Assembly: GCF_000422465.1 (NCBI RefSeq) | Contig: NZ_KE383843.1 | Coordinates: 732,271-796,270, forward strand | Direction of reading: 5' to 3' | From: Paenibacillus harenae DSM 16969 | Lineage (GTDB): Bacteria; Bacillota; Bacilli; Paenibacillales; Paenibacillaceae | Length of the DNA stretch: 64,000 bases | Part shown: positions 1 through 8,847 of the stretch, piece after piece | Layout of the letters: every line of letters begins with the position of its first letter | How positions within the stretch are numbered: position 1 is the stretch's first letter | The notes under the pieces: model-generated | Told to the model about the DNA's origin: nothing | Seen by the model: the letters and a program-made list of their open reading frames with translations, nothing else | The model's database searches: none | Position numbers and translations under genes: made by a program

Positions 1-721
1 ACTTTAACGCTCGATCCTCATAGTCGACATAGTCGCAAGCTAAATGCTCGGCATCGATCTTGAGGCGCGCTTCGATGACCTTCAGAATCGAGCCGGCGGA
101 TTGCTCCGGCGTAAGCGTCGCCCCCACGTCCAGCTTGCCCTGCATATAGGTCTGCACCCAGCCCGGATGCACCACGAGCACTCGCCCTCCAAGCGGCTTG
201 ATCCGGTTATGGATCAGCTTCGATTGCATGTTAAGAGCCGCCTTCGACATGCAGTACGCATACCAGCTGTCGCGACGGCAATCGCCGATGCTGCCCGCTT
301 CCGAGGAAATATTGACAAGGCATTTCGATTCGCCGTTCAGCAGCAGCGGCATGAAGGCCTGGCTCATCCGAAGACTTCCTAACGCGTTGACATTAAATAC
401 GGTCATCATCTCTTCATAGTTCAGCGAATCCATTACCGTCGCTTTGATGTCGCCCAGAATAGCCCCGTTATTGATGAGCAGATCAATCCGGTCCGTATGC
501 TCCGACGTTGCCCGCAGCGCTTCCGCGACGCTATCATCCCTGGAAATATCAAGCCGCAGCACATGCAGCTGATCTGCATAGTTGTCCTTCAGCCGCTGCA
601 ATGCCGGCACCTCCGCCGCATATTGCCCGGCGAACACCCGGGCGCCTTCCGCTAACAATGCCCCGGTCAGCGCAAGCCCTACTCCTCGGTCCGCGCCTGT
701 TACGAATGCCGATCCCACCAT
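1..721 (-). CDS. SDR-family oxidoreductase, 3' end outside window
   Basis: Short-chain dehydrogenase/reductase, incomplete because the C-terminus runs off the left edge. Reading leftward from ATG at 721, the protein opens with the nucleotide-binding glycine motif VTGADRGVG (family TGxxxGxG) and continues through a typical Rossmann core. An N-N-G-A stretch and the catalytic YCMSK (YxxxK) are preceded by the conserved serines of VNISSEAGS. A GGGAGG ribosome site sits 8-9 bases upstream of the ATG. It resembles the SDR at 16703-17404 in layout (same ISSEAGS, SKAALNM and HPGW landmarks), so the two look like paralogues. Substrate is unknown; an NAD(P)-dependent oxidoreductase is a safe call. Confidence 0.85.
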   Translation of the reverse strand, partial: MVGSAFVTGADRGVGLALTGALLAEGARVFAGQYAAEVPALQRLKDNYADQLHVLRLDISRDDSVAEALRATSEHTDRIDLLINNGAILGDIKATVMDSLNYEEMMTVFNVNALGSLRMSQAFMPLLLNGESKCLVNISSEAGSIGDCRRDSWYAYCMSKAALNMQSKLIHNRIKPLGGRVLVVHPGWVQTYMQGKLDVGATLTPEQSAGSILKVIEARLKIDAEHLACDYVDYEDRALK

Positions 722-828
722 GGATAAGCTCCTCCCTATTATTCGTTATCACTTAAGAATGTTGGATAAGCCGCTCTGCATATTTTAGTACGGTTGTTAA
801 TGTGCCTAATAGCAGGAGGGCTTTCATT

Positions 829-1071
829 GTGCGTTCAAGAGCTGCAAGAACGAAGGAATTTACCGTCTACGTTGTTCCGGCCTGGAAGTGGAAGGAGTTT
901 ATCGCCTTCGAGCTGATCGGCGGCACAGCCTTCTATCTCGTTTGTCGAAAAATAGCTCATTCCGAGCTGTTCGGGATTGCAGCCAACATCGCATTGCCCC
1001 AAATGCTCAAATATATCATGAGCTCCTACCGGAAGCAGGCAAAAGACGCTCCGCAGCCCCCGCCAAGCTAA
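829..1071 (+). CDS. small hypothetical protein (80 aa)
   Basis: Small ORF read from GTG at 829, placed 9 bases after an AGGAGG site at 814-819; the longer in-frame GTG at 802 would put that site inside the gene. The product is basic at the N-terminus, has a moderately hydrophobic middle (about residues 25-60) and a basic, proline-rich tail. No family is recognised. It runs convergently towards uxaC. The strong ribosome site is the main argument that it is real; a weakly membrane-associated protein is possible. Confidence 0.5.
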   Translation: MRSRAARTKEFTVYVVPAWKWKEFIAFELIGGTAFYLVCRKIAHSELFGIAANIALPQMLKYIMSSYRKQAKDAPQPPPS

Positions 1072-1178
1072 ACGGGACCGCGGAACGTCTTCTTCTCAGG
1101 AGCGGGCGGCCGCTTTCCTACGCGTTTCCTGCCGTTGCGCTTCGAAATAAAGATATAAATATCTTATCTATTCTCGGT

Positions 1179-2585
1179 TTAGAATCCGAAATAAGCCTTA
1201 GCATTGCGGTAGGAGATGTTCTGAACCATATCGCCGAGCAGCTCCATATCCTGCGGCGCCTCGCCGTTCTCGACCCACTCGCCGAGCAGGTTGCAGAGCA
1301 GCCTTCTGAAATATTCGTGCCTCGTATACGAGAGGAAGCTGCGGGAATCGGTCAGCATGCCGACAAAACGGCTGAGCAGGCCTAAATTCGCGAGCGCATT
1401 CATCTGATCCAGCATGCCGTTCTTCGTATCGTTGAACCACCATGCCGAGCCGAGCTGGATTTTGCCCGGAATGCCGCCGCCCTGGAAGCTGCCGATAATC
1501 GAGCCAAGCACGTCATTGTCCTTCGCATTAAGCGAATACACGATCGTCTTCGGCAGCGCATCATCCGTATCGAGCGCATCCAGCAGCCTTACAAGCGGAT
1601 AAGCTACCGCACTGTCGTTGATCGAGTCGAAGCCCGTATCCGGACCCAGCTTGCCGAACATACGTGAGCTGTTGTTGCGCGCGGCGTTGATATGGAACTG
1701 CATCGCCCAGCCGTGCTTCGCGTAGAGTCGTCCCATGAAAAGCAGCGTGTACGTTTTATACTGCTTCTCTTCCTCCAGGCTGACGCGCTCGCCTTTCAAC
1801 GCCTTTGCAAATATCGCAGCCGCTTCCTCCTTGGTTGCCTCCGCGTAAGCCACGTAATCGAGCGCATGGTCGGACACCTTGCAGCCGACTTCGTTGAAGA
1901 AACGGATTCTTTTCTCCAGCGCATTCAGCAGCGCGTCATAGTTGTCGACCGGGGCTGCCGAAGCTTCCCCTAGCTTGCCGATCCATTCCAGGAAGGTCGG
2001 GCGGTTAATTTCGAGCGCCTTATCCGGCCGGAACGACGGCAGCACCTTTACGTTAAAATCGTTCAATTCCTTGATCGCGATATGGTATTCGAGCGAGTCG
2101 ACCGGATCATCCGTCGTGCAGATAACCTCTACGTCCGACATGTTGATGATATCGCGAGCCTTGAAGCTGCCGCTTGTCAGCCTGGCGTTCACCTTCTCCC
2201 AGATCGAAGCCGCATTGCCCTCGTTAATCAGATCATCGACTCCGAAATACCGGCGAAGCTCAAGATGCGACCATTGATAGAGCGGATTGCCGATCGTCTG
2301 CGGCACGGTTCTCGCCCAAGCCTCGAAACGCTCATAGTCGGTGACGCCTTCGCCGCCGGTCACGTACTTTTCTTCCACTCCGTTAGCACGCATGGCCCGC
2401 CACTTGTAATGATCGCCGTAAAGCCAGGCCTCCGAAATGTTCTGAAAGCTTGTGTTCTCATAGATCTGCTGCGGGCTCAGATGGCAGTGATAATCGATAA
2501 TCGGCATGCTTTTCGCAAAATCATGGTATAGCCGTACCGCCGTTTCATTCGATAACAAAAAATTGTCGTCCATAAATGGCTTCAT
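1179..2585 (-). CDS. uxaC: uronate isomerase (glucuronate/galacturonate isomerase)
   Basis: Uronate isomerase interconverts D-glucuronate and D-fructuronate, or D-galacturonate and D-tagaturonate, the first cytoplasmic step of hexuronate use. The 468-residue product has the family length and opening: a short lead then IIDYHCHLSP with the HxH metal-site pair at H33 and H35, then WLYGDHYKWRAMRANG, typical of UxaC. The start at 2585 has a GGGGGGAAG site about 8 bases upstream; an earlier ATG at 2603 would touch the stop of the preceding gene. It lies 19 bases after the Gfo/Idh gene at 2605-3897 and is almost certainly co-transcribed. No other uronate-pathway gene (uxaA, uxaB, kdgK) is in the window. 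Confidence 0.95.
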   Translation of the reverse strand: MKPFMDDNFLLSNETAVRLYHDFAKSMPIIDYHCHLSPQQIYENTSFQNISEAWLYGDHYKWRAMRANGVEEKYVTGGEGVTDYERFEAWARTVPQTIGNPLYQWSHLELRRYFGVDDLINEGNAASIWEKVNARLTSGSFKARDIINMSDVEVICTTDDPVDSLEYHIAIKELNDFNVKVLPSFRPDKALEINRPTFLEWIGKLGEASAAPVDNYDALLNALEKRIRFFNEVGCKVSDHALDYVAYAEATKEEAAAIFAKALKGERVSLEEEKQYKTYTLLFMGRLYAKHGWAMQFHINAARNNSSRMFGKLGPDTGFDSINDSAVAYPLVRLLDALDTDDALPKTIVYSLNAKDNDVLGSIIGSFQGGGIPGKIQLGSAWWFNDTKNGMLDQMNALANLGLLSRFVGMLTDSRSFLSYTRHEYFRRLLCNLLGEWVENGEAPQDMELLGDMVQNISYRNAKAYFGF

Positions 2586-2604
2586 TCCAGCTTCCCCCCT
2601 CATC

Positions 2605-3897
2605 CTATTTGTGAAACTTTACCAGATCGTCGATCTGCACGGCTTGGCCTGTTTGAATCGAACGGTTCGCGGCAATGCCGGTCAGAATCGAGCGTGCGCC
2701 GTCAATATGGTTCGCCGCGCGGTTGAACGGATCCTCGACCGGCGTTCCGAACAGGTCGTTCAGCAGGACCGGATCTCCGCCGCCGTGACCGCCGACGCCT
2801 TCCTCGACATCAACCGCATACGGCGCGCCGAACATCGGGTACACCGTAATCGACTTCCCCTTCAATGCGCCCTCCTGCGATTTCTCGCCGCCGGAATTGA
2901 CGTAGGACTGCTCGACGATGCTCATTTCGAGCCTGCCCTTCGTTCCGTTGAACGCGATCCGGTAGCCTTCCCACGGAAGATAAGCGTTCAACGAATAAGT
3001 CAGAATCGCATTATTTTTGTAGCGGACAAGCACGCCCATCGTGTCCTCGATATTAATGCCGTCTCCGAATACGCTCTGATCGCGGCGGTAGCCGTCCTCA
3101 TGCTCCGCATCCAGGTACATCGCTTTCAAATGCTCATTTTTATCCAAGTGTAGCGCAAAAGGATCGTTCGCGGCAATCGGATTTCCCGTCGCGCGCTCAT
3201 AAAACTTCGTTTCCCCGCGCTGCTCCGCGTTCTCGCGGCCGTAGAACAGCAAATCGCCGAACGCGAACACCGACTCCGGCTGCGAACCGATCCAGAAGTT
3301 GACCAGATCGAAATGATGAGTCGACTTGTGTACGAGCAAGCCGCCGCTGTTTTGTTTGTTTCGATGCCATCTGCGGAAGTAATCGGCTCCATGCTGCGTG
3401 TTAAGCAGCCATTCGAAATGAACGGAAGTAACCTTCCCGATCGCTCCTCCGGCAATTAATTCTCTCGCTTTCGTATGATGAGGAGCATAACGATAGTTGA
3501 ACGTCACGCGGACGTTGCGGCCGGTCCGTTCGACCGCGTCGAGAATTTCCTGGCATTTCTTCTCGTCCACCGTCATCGGCTTTTCCGTCACGACATCGCA
3601 GCCCAGCTCCAGAGCGCGGATAATATACGTATGGTGGGTCCGGTCCATGCTCGTCACGATCACGGCATCCGGCTTCTCCGTCTCGATCATACGGTCGAAT
3701 TCATTCGATTTATAAGTACGGACTTGTTCATGGTTATATTTGTTGATCAGGATTTGATTCGCATAATTCATCCGAGTCTGGTTGATATCGCAGAAAGCAA
3801 GCAGCTCCGACGTTTCCTTGAAATCGGTTGCAAGCGCTCCGTAAAAAAATTCCGCCCTGCCGCCGCTTCCTACTAATACATAACGTTTTTTGGTCAT
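2605..3897 (-). CDS. Gfo/Idh/MocA-family oxidoreductase (430 aa)
   Basis: NAD(P)-dependent sugar or cyclitol dehydrogenase of the Gfo/Idh/MocA family. The N-terminal Rossmann fold starts with VLVGSGGRAEFF and carries the family EKPMT (residues near 100) whose lysine is catalytic. At 430 residues it is longer than the usual 330-380 and belongs to the long-type branch; the C-terminal part carries a GGHGGGDPVL stretch seen in that branch. The ribosome site GAGGAGG precedes ATG 3897. It is first in an operon with uxaC, and is divergent from the AraC regulator at 4031, which is the likely controller. A role in oxidising or epimerising a uronate or pectin-derived sugar is inferred only from this context. 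Confidence 0.9.
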   Translation of the reverse strand: MTKKRYVLVGSGGRAEFFYGALATDFKETSELLAFCDINQTRMNYANQILINKYNHEQVRTYKSNEFDRMIETEKPDAVIVTSMDRTHHTYIIRALELGCDVVTEKPMTVDEKKCQEILDAVERTGRNVRVTFNYRYAPHHTKARELIAGGAIGKVTSVHFEWLLNTQHGADYFRRWHRNKQNSGGLLVHKSTHHFDLVNFWIGSQPESVFAFGDLLFYGRENAEQRGETKFYERATGNPIAANDPFALHLDKNEHLKAMYLDAEHEDGYRRDQSVFGDGINIEDTMGVLVRYKNNAILTYSLNAYLPWEGYRIAFNGTKGRLEMSIVEQSYVNSGGEKSQEGALKGKSITVYPMFGAPYAVDVEEGVGGHGGGDPVLLNDLFGTPVEDPFNRAANHIDGARSILTGIAANRSIQTGQAVQIDDLVKFHK

Positions 3898-3960
3898 TGC
3901 CGTTATTCCTCCTCTATAATTAGCCTGCTTCCATCATAACGCATCAAAATGGTATAATTC

Positions 3961-3990
3961 TTGTCATATCATGCTAAAATTCCGTAATAC
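3961..3990 (+). promoter_or_regulatory. candidate sigma-A promoter for AraC gene at 4031
   Basis: TTGTCA (3961-3966), an 18-base spacer and TAATAC (3985-3990) lie about 40 bases before the AraC start. The same 130-base intergenic region must also hold the leftward promoter of the Gfo/Idh-uxaC operon, which I could not assign. Confidence 0.45.
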
Positions 3991-4030
3991 GCCGCATATC
4001 TTGCGATTTTGTAAAAGAGGATGACCTTCC

Positions 4031-4882
4031 ATGACCTTTCTATCTGAAGAAGAAAGTTTCGGTGCCATACCCGAATTTTATGTTGAATATCGAAAGCGGT
4101 CAGAACCTTATACGATGATGGACGACCATTACCATGATTATTATGAAATTTATTATATGCTGTCCGGCCGGCGCATCTATTTTATCCGGGACCGTTCCTA
4201 TTCCGTCGAACAAGGCGATCTTATTTTTATTCGCAAGCATGAGCTTCATAAAACGATTCAATCGGGCGAAGACGCCCATGAACGCATCATCCTTCATTTC
4301 GACGACGCTTTTTTGAGCCGGCTGGCCGGTCCGCATGCAGACTTCCTGCTGACGCCTTTCCGGCAGCCAAGCAATCTGATCCGCCTGCCGCGGCAAACAC
4401 AGCTGGCCATCGAGCAAATCTTGCGCCGTTTAGTGGCGGAGATCGCCCAGAAGCCGACCGGGTATGAGCTTATTCCAAGCGGTGCGCTGTCCGATCTTCT
4501 GCTGACCGCCTCCAGACATTTGCAGCAGCATGAACAGGCTCCTCTTCATCTCGAAACGCCCATGCATGCCAAAATATCGGAAGTAATCCGTTACATCAAT
4601 GCGCATTTCGATGAGCCTCTCCGGCTTGGCACGATGGCTGAACGATTCTTTATCAGTCCCCATTACCTAAGCCGTATGTTTAAGGAGATGAGCGGTTTCA
4701 CCTTCTCCGACTACATCGTTCTTACGCGGATCAAAGAAGCGCAGCGCCTTCTCCGGGAATCCGGGCTCAGCATTACGGACGTCGCGGCGGCTGTCGGCTT
4801 CGATAACTTTTCCCATTTCGGCAAAACGTTCAAGAAGATTACCCATATCTCTCCGCGGGAATACCGCAAGCAGTACGGGTAA
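4031..4882 (+). CDS. AraC-family regulator with cupin sensor domain
   Basis: Transcription factor of 283 residues. The N-terminal half is a cupin-like ligand domain (histidine cluster MMDDHYHDYYEIYYML near residue 30). The C-terminal 100 residues hold the two AraC helix-turn-helix motifs, ending in the usual FSHFGKTFKKITHISPREYRKQ. Start ATG 4031 follows AGAGGATGA. It is divergent from Gfo/Idh-uxaC and upstream of another Gfo/Idh gene at 5026, so activation of the uronate genes by a sugar ligand is a reasonable inference. Confidence 0.92.
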   Translation: MTFLSEEESFGAIPEFYVEYRKRSEPYTMMDDHYHDYYEIYYMLSGRRIYFIRDRSYSVEQGDLIFIRKHELHKTIQSGEDAHERIILHFDDAFLSRLAGPHADFLLTPFRQPSNLIRLPRQTQLAIEQILRRLVAEIAQKPTGYELIPSGALSDLLLTASRHLQQHEQAPLHLETPMHAKISEVIRYINAHFDEPLRLGTMAERFFISPHYLSRMFKEMSGFTFSDYIVLTRIKEAQRLLRESGLSITDVAAAVGFDNFSHFGKTFKKITHISPREYRKQYG

Positions 4883-4922
4883 CACGTAGATGTCGCAATT
4901 TCATACACTAATCGTCATTAAT

Positions 4923-4952
4923 TTGAAGTAAAAATAAGATTCTAAATATGAT
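4923..4952 (+). promoter_or_regulatory. candidate sigma-A promoter for Gfo/Idh-AraC-Gfo/Idh operon
   Basis: TTGAAG (4923-4928), an 18-base spacer and TATGAT (4947-4952) in an AT-rich stretch between the AraC stop and the start at 5026. Confidence 0.5.
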
Positions 4953-5025
4953 AAATTATAAATAGTGTCATGAAATTATAGACGTCAGCAATTTACTTTA
5001 ATAACGCGCGGGGAGAGATGGACCG

Positions 5026-6030
5026 ATGATTCGAATTGGAAAAATCAGCTATTGGCACGTGCACGCATGGGATTATACAAAACAGGCTCAGGAGCATCCG
5101 GGTACGGAAATGGCAGCGGTATGGGATGAGAATCCGGAGCGCGGACAAGCCGCGGCCGAGAAGCTCGGCGTTCCGTTTTATGCGAATTTGGATGAGATGC
5201 TGCAGCGGGACGATATCGATGCGGTCATCGTCGATGCGCCTACCGCGATGCATCAAGAGGTGATGGTTGCCGCCGCAAGAGCGGGCAAGCATATTTTCAC
5301 CGAGAAGGTTGTCGCCGCTACGTTGAAGGAAGTTAATGTTATACTGGATGAAGCAGCCAAAAATAATGTAAAATTAACAGTGTCGCTGCCTCGTTTGAAC
5401 GACGGCTATACGCTCGCGATCCGCGATATTTTGGAGAAAGGCCTGCTTGGGAAAGTAACGCTTGTCCGCGCCCGCTTATCTCATAACGGCGCAACGGCCG
5501 GCTGGCTCCCTGAGCATTTCTACAGCCTGGAAGAGTGCCGCGGCGGCGCGTTAATCGACTTGGGCTGTCATCCGATGTATTTGACAAGGTTGTTCCTGAA
5601 CGAAATGCCGGGCGAAGTATCGGCGCATTTCGGTTACGTGACGGGCAAGCAGGTTGAGGATAACGCCGTTGCGCTATTGTCCGGATCAACCGGCGCGGTC
5701 GGCATCGTTGAGGCGGGCTTCGTAAACAACCATTCCCCGTTCACCATTGAAGTGCACGGTACGGATGGCACGTTGATGTACGGCACGCCGGAGAGCAAGC
5801 TGCTGCTTCGTTCCTCCGCCGCCGGCGGAGAATGGACCGAACAATGGGTTTCGTATCCGATTCCAAATGCGAGAGAAAGCGCTTTTCACCAGTGGGTTGG
5901 CCATATCGAGAACGGCACGTCGGCTGATGAGAATATTAGCCTGGCCGTTGATTTGACCAAGCTGATGGAAGCGTCGAACCTCTCTGCGCGCGAGCATCGC
6001 GCCGTCAGAATCGACGAGCTGAGCGAGTAA
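5026..6030 (+). CDS. Gfo/Idh/MocA-family oxidoreductase (334 aa)
   Basis: Gfo/Idh/MocA-type protein with an unusual start: instead of the GxGxxG loop it begins MIRIGKISYWHVHAWDY, and the normal EKP is TEKVV (near residue 95). These changes suggest an atypical cofactor site, so catalysis is less certain than for its neighbours. The C-terminal half keeps the family features GGALIDLGCHPMYLTRLF and a VEVHGTDG-like strand. Start ATG 5026 follows GGGGAGAG. It heads a probable operon with the AraC gene at 6068 and the Gfo/Idh gene at 7038. Substrate unknown. Confidence 0.85.
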   Translation: MIRIGKISYWHVHAWDYTKQAQEHPGTEMAAVWDENPERGQAAAEKLGVPFYANLDEMLQRDDIDAVIVDAPTAMHQEVMVAAARAGKHIFTEKVVAATLKEVNVILDEAAKNNVKLTVSLPRLNDGYTLAIRDILEKGLLGKVTLVRARLSHNGATAGWLPEHFYSLEECRGGALIDLGCHPMYLTRLFLNEMPGEVSAHFGYVTGKQVEDNAVALLSGSTGAVGIVEAGFVNNHSPFTIEVHGTDGTLMYGTPESKLLLRSSAAGGEWTEQWVSYPIPNARESAFHQWVGHIENGTSADENISLAVDLTKLMEASNLSAREHRAVRIDELSE

Positions 6031-6067
6031 CTCGTTTTTTTAAGCCACACGCCCAGGAGGAAACGGC

Positions 6068-7021
6068 ATGATCAACTTTCCTTATGAGGTGATGCGGGAA
6101 CGTCAGGATGCGCTTGAGCGTCTGGAGCTTCGCATCAGATGGGGACCTTATGACATCCATGTGCTTCGATTCCATCTGACGCAGTTTCCTCCGGGACGAA
6201 TCGTCGGCTTCCACAAGCATGCGGAGTATGAATTCCATTTCATCCCGCAGGGCAAAGGGAAGGTCATCATCGCCGATCAGGAATATGCGCTTAGATCCGG
6301 CATGTTTTACTTGACTGGACCGGAAGTGATGCATTATCAGGAGGCGGATGCTCACGAAGCAATGGATGAGCTCTGCCTTCACATTGACATTATCGACCGG
6401 ACGGAGAACGGCGAAGCGGACGATACGGCTTCTTACGATGACTGGGAAGCGGCGGAAGCCCGCGACTGCATGGACAAACTGAGAACGCTTCCGCATTTCC
6501 CGGCCATGGACATTCATCAAGCCATGCCCCGTTTCCTGGAGGCTTATCAAGCCTGCAGCGATAATTTCGTCGGCAGCTATACGACGATCAAGCAAGCGGT
6601 CGTCCAAATTCTGCTGAGAGCCGTAAGGGCGTACGATACGGCGAATGAACAGAAGCAGTTTCCAACAAGAGATATGAAGGCTTACCGTTACCGGCTTGCC
6701 ATGGAGTACATCTATGCGAATTATGACGGCCTCATTACGCTTGAGGATGTTGCGGATAAGCTGAATCTAAGCTCGCGGCATATTCAGAGGCTTTTCAAAG
6801 AGCTCCATCACGGACAGACCTTCAGCCGGATTTTGGAGGACATAAGGCTTGCGGTCGTCTGCCGGGAGCTGAAGAACAGCGAGCAGTCCATTGAGAAGAT
6901 TGCGAAGCTATCCGGATTTGCCGGCGGCAATTACCTGCATGCCGTGTTCCGCAAAAAATTCGGCGTCACCCCTTCCGAATACCGGAAGAACTCGCGTCAA
7001 AAAATATCGCAACAGACTTAG
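6068..7021 (+). CDS. AraC-family regulator with cupin domain
   Basis: 317-residue AraC-type regulator. Residues about 35-95 form a cupin with HKHAEYEFHFIPQG and a second GPEVMHY strand. A middle linker is followed by paired helix-turn-helix motifs, ending GGNYLHAVFRKKFGVTPSEYRK. An AGGAGG site precedes ATG 6068; the gene is 37 bases after the previous Gfo/Idh gene and 16 bases before the next, so all three are likely one transcript. A regulator embedded between two oxidoreductases suggests it senses their substrate. Confidence 0.92.
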   Translation: MINFPYEVMRERQDALERLELRIRWGPYDIHVLRFHLTQFPPGRIVGFHKHAEYEFHFIPQGKGKVIIADQEYALRSGMFYLTGPEVMHYQEADAHEAMDELCLHIDIIDRTENGEADDTASYDDWEAAEARDCMDKLRTLPHFPAMDIHQAMPRFLEAYQACSDNFVGSYTTIKQAVVQILLRAVRAYDTANEQKQFPTRDMKAYRYRLAMEYIYANYDGLITLEDVADKLNLSSRHIQRLFKELHHGQTFSRILEDIRLAVVCRELKNSEQSIEKIAKLSGFAGGNYLHAVFRKKFGVTPSEYRKNSRQKISQQT

Positions 7022-7037
7022 AGGAGGATTTTATACC

Positions 7038-8117
7038 ATGTCCAACATTTATCGGGTTGCTATCATAGGCTGCGGCGGGATCGCGAACGGCAAGCATTTG
7101 CCAAGCTTGAAGAAATTAAATAATGTATCGCTCGTCGCTTTCTGCGACATCGTGGAAGAGCGCGCTGACCAGGCTGCCGCCAAATACGGCGCTGAGGATG
7201 CAAAAGTATATACGAATTACAAGGAGCTGCTGACTGACGAATCCATCGACATCGTTCACGTTTGTACGCCGAACGATTCTCACGCGGACATCGCGATTGC
7301 CGCTCTCGAAGCCGGCAAGCATGTCATGAGCGAGAAGCCGATGGCGAAAACCGCCAGCGACGCGAAGCGCATGGTAGAAGCGGCCCGCCGCACCGGCAAG
7401 AAGCTTACGGTCGGCTACAACAACCGCTTCCGCCCGGACAGCCAGCATTTGAAGAAAATTTGCGCATCCGGCGAGCTCGGCGAAATCTACTATGCGAAGG
7501 CGCACGCGATTCGCCGCCGCGCAGTACCGACATGGGGCGTATTCCTCGACGAAGAGAAACAAGGCGGCGGACCGCTTATCGATATCGGTACGCACGCGCT
7601 TGATTTGACGCTTTGGATGCTTGACAACTACAAGCCGAAAGTCGTTCTCGGCACATCGTACCATAAGCTTTCGCAGCGCGAGAATGCCGCCAATGCATGG
7701 GGACCTTGGGATCCTGCCAAGTTCACGGTTGAGGATTCCGCTTTCGGTATGATCGTCATGGAGAACGGCGCTACGATCGTGCTGGAGTCCAGCTGGGCGC
7801 TCAACACGCTTGAAGTCGACGAAGCGAAATGTACGTTGTCCGGCACGGAGGGCGGGGCGGACATGAAGAACGGTCTGCGCATTAACGGCGAGCAGCACAG
7901 CCGCTTGTACACGACCGAGGTTGACCTGAAAGCCGGCGGAGTCGCTTTCTACGACGGCAAAACGGAAAGCGACGCCGATCTCGAAATGAGAATGTGGCTG
8001 AAAGCGATCGACGAGGACACCGATCCCGTCGTAACGCCGGAGCAAGCTTACGTCGTTTCGCAAATTCTTGAAGCGATCTACGAATCATCGAAAACCGGCA
8101 AAGCGGTTTACCTATAA
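7038..8117 (+). CDS. Gfo/Idh/MocA-family oxidoreductase (359 aa)
   Basis: Canonical Gfo/Idh/MocA dehydrogenase. It has the Rossmann motif VAIIGCGGIANGKHLPSL at the N-terminus, VHVCTPNDSHADIAIAALEAGK, then catalytic MSEKPMAKT near residue 95 and YNNRFRPD. The C-terminal half has GGGPLIDIGTHALDLTLWML, whose D and H are the expected active-site pair. The start at ATG 7038 is set by a GAGGAGG site; the reading frame stays open upstream into the AraC gene, but that extension has no function. A terminator follows at 8130-8170. Likely oxidises a sugar or cyclitol; the exact substrate cannot be read from sequence. Confidence 0.93.
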   Translation: MSNIYRVAIIGCGGIANGKHLPSLKKLNNVSLVAFCDIVEERADQAAAKYGAEDAKVYTNYKELLTDESIDIVHVCTPNDSHADIAIAALEAGKHVMSEKPMAKTASDAKRMVEAARRTGKKLTVGYNNRFRPDSQHLKKICASGELGEIYYAKAHAIRRRAVPTWGVFLDEEKQGGGPLIDIGTHALDLTLWMLDNYKPKVVLGTSYHKLSQRENAANAWGPWDPAKFTVEDSAFGMIVMENGATIVLESSWALNTLEVDEAKCTLSGTEGGADMKNGLRINGEQHSRLYTTEVDLKAGGVAFYDGKTESDADLEMRMWLKAIDEDTDPVVTPEQAYVVSQILEAIYESSKTGKAVYL

Positions 8118-8129
8118 GCTGAATGTAAG

Positions 8130-8170
8130 GGGCTGTCTCAAGGGTCATGAAGCGACCGGCGAGACAGCCC
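8130..8170 (+). terminator. rho-independent-like terminator after Gfo/Idh operon
   Basis: Perfect 10-bp stem GGGCTGTCTC (8130-8139) / GAGACAGCCC (8161-8170) with a 21-base loop, followed by TGTTTCTTG. It ends the 5026-8117 operon and faces the AraC remnant. Confidence 0.75.
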
Positions 8171-8253
8171 TGTTTCTTGCGGCTCAGGATAAGAGCGGCT
8201 GGCTTTCGCTCCAAAAAAAGGCGGCAAGAAATTCCCCGTGCACCGCCATGAGC

Positions 8254-8772
8254 TTACTTTCTTTTCCTATAGTGCAATGGCGCATTTCCGGTGATCGACT
8301 TGAACACTCTGCCGAAACGCGTTACGCTGCCGAAGCCTACCTTCTTCGATATAAGGCTGACCTTCATGAACGATTGCCCAAGAAGCTTCTTCGCCTCCTT
8401 GATCCTGACGCTGTTCAAATACTCGATAAACGTAAAGCCCGTCGCCTCTTTAAAAAACCGGCTGAAATAGTAGGACTGACGTAAAATTTCTCTGCCAGCA
8501 GGTGAAGCTTGCATATAATGGTTGTTGATATAACGGACGACCTCCGAGATTCTTTCATGCATGGGACTTGGAGACTCTAGCGGCTCCATGCTGTTTTGTC
8601 TGATATGCCGACAGCAAATAATGAGCAGCTGCTGAACCAAAGTCTGCGCAAACATCTCGAAACCGGGCTTCTTCTCCCGCACCTCCTCCATAATCCGCAC
8701 CGAAAGCGCCTTGATCGAAAGCCGGTCGTCCGGGTATGCCTCCGCTCGTTTTCTGCAAGATATAAGAAGAAT
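8254..8772 (-). pseudogene. 5'-truncated AraC-family regulator remnant
   Basis: The frame is open from 8772 down to 8254. It encodes the end of an AraC sensor-linker followed by a complete two-helix-turn-helix DNA-binding domain, ending GSVTRFGRVFKSITGNAPLHYRKRK. The whole N-terminal cupin domain (about 130-150 residues in the intact AraC proteins nearby) is missing: an in-frame TGA at 8773-8775 closes the frame just inside the GH105 promoter region. The first conventional start is GTG 8700, without a convincing ribosome site. A deletion at about 8775 that fused the remnant to the GH105 upstream region explains the layout. A short expressed DNA-binding protein cannot be excluded. Confidence 0.65.
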
Positions 8773-8847
8773 TCATGCATCTACGCAAAAAATGTACATA
8801 TTAGTGTGCTAGTATTGGCTTAAGTTCGAGAAGGAGGTATTCATGCG

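Noticed and set aside
888..1385. 165-residue rightward ORF across the end of uxaC
   Set aside because: Covers the small gene at 829 and the antisense of uxaC; no ribosome site and no family.
5876..5885. AAAGCGCTTT, a CcpA cre-like core
   Set aside because: Inside a coding region, and the outer bases do not fit the cre consensus on the right side.
8555..8788. Alternative frames that might restore the AraC N-terminus by frameshift
   Set aside because: Neither alternative frame encodes cupin-like sequence, so loss is by deletion rather than a simple frameshift.
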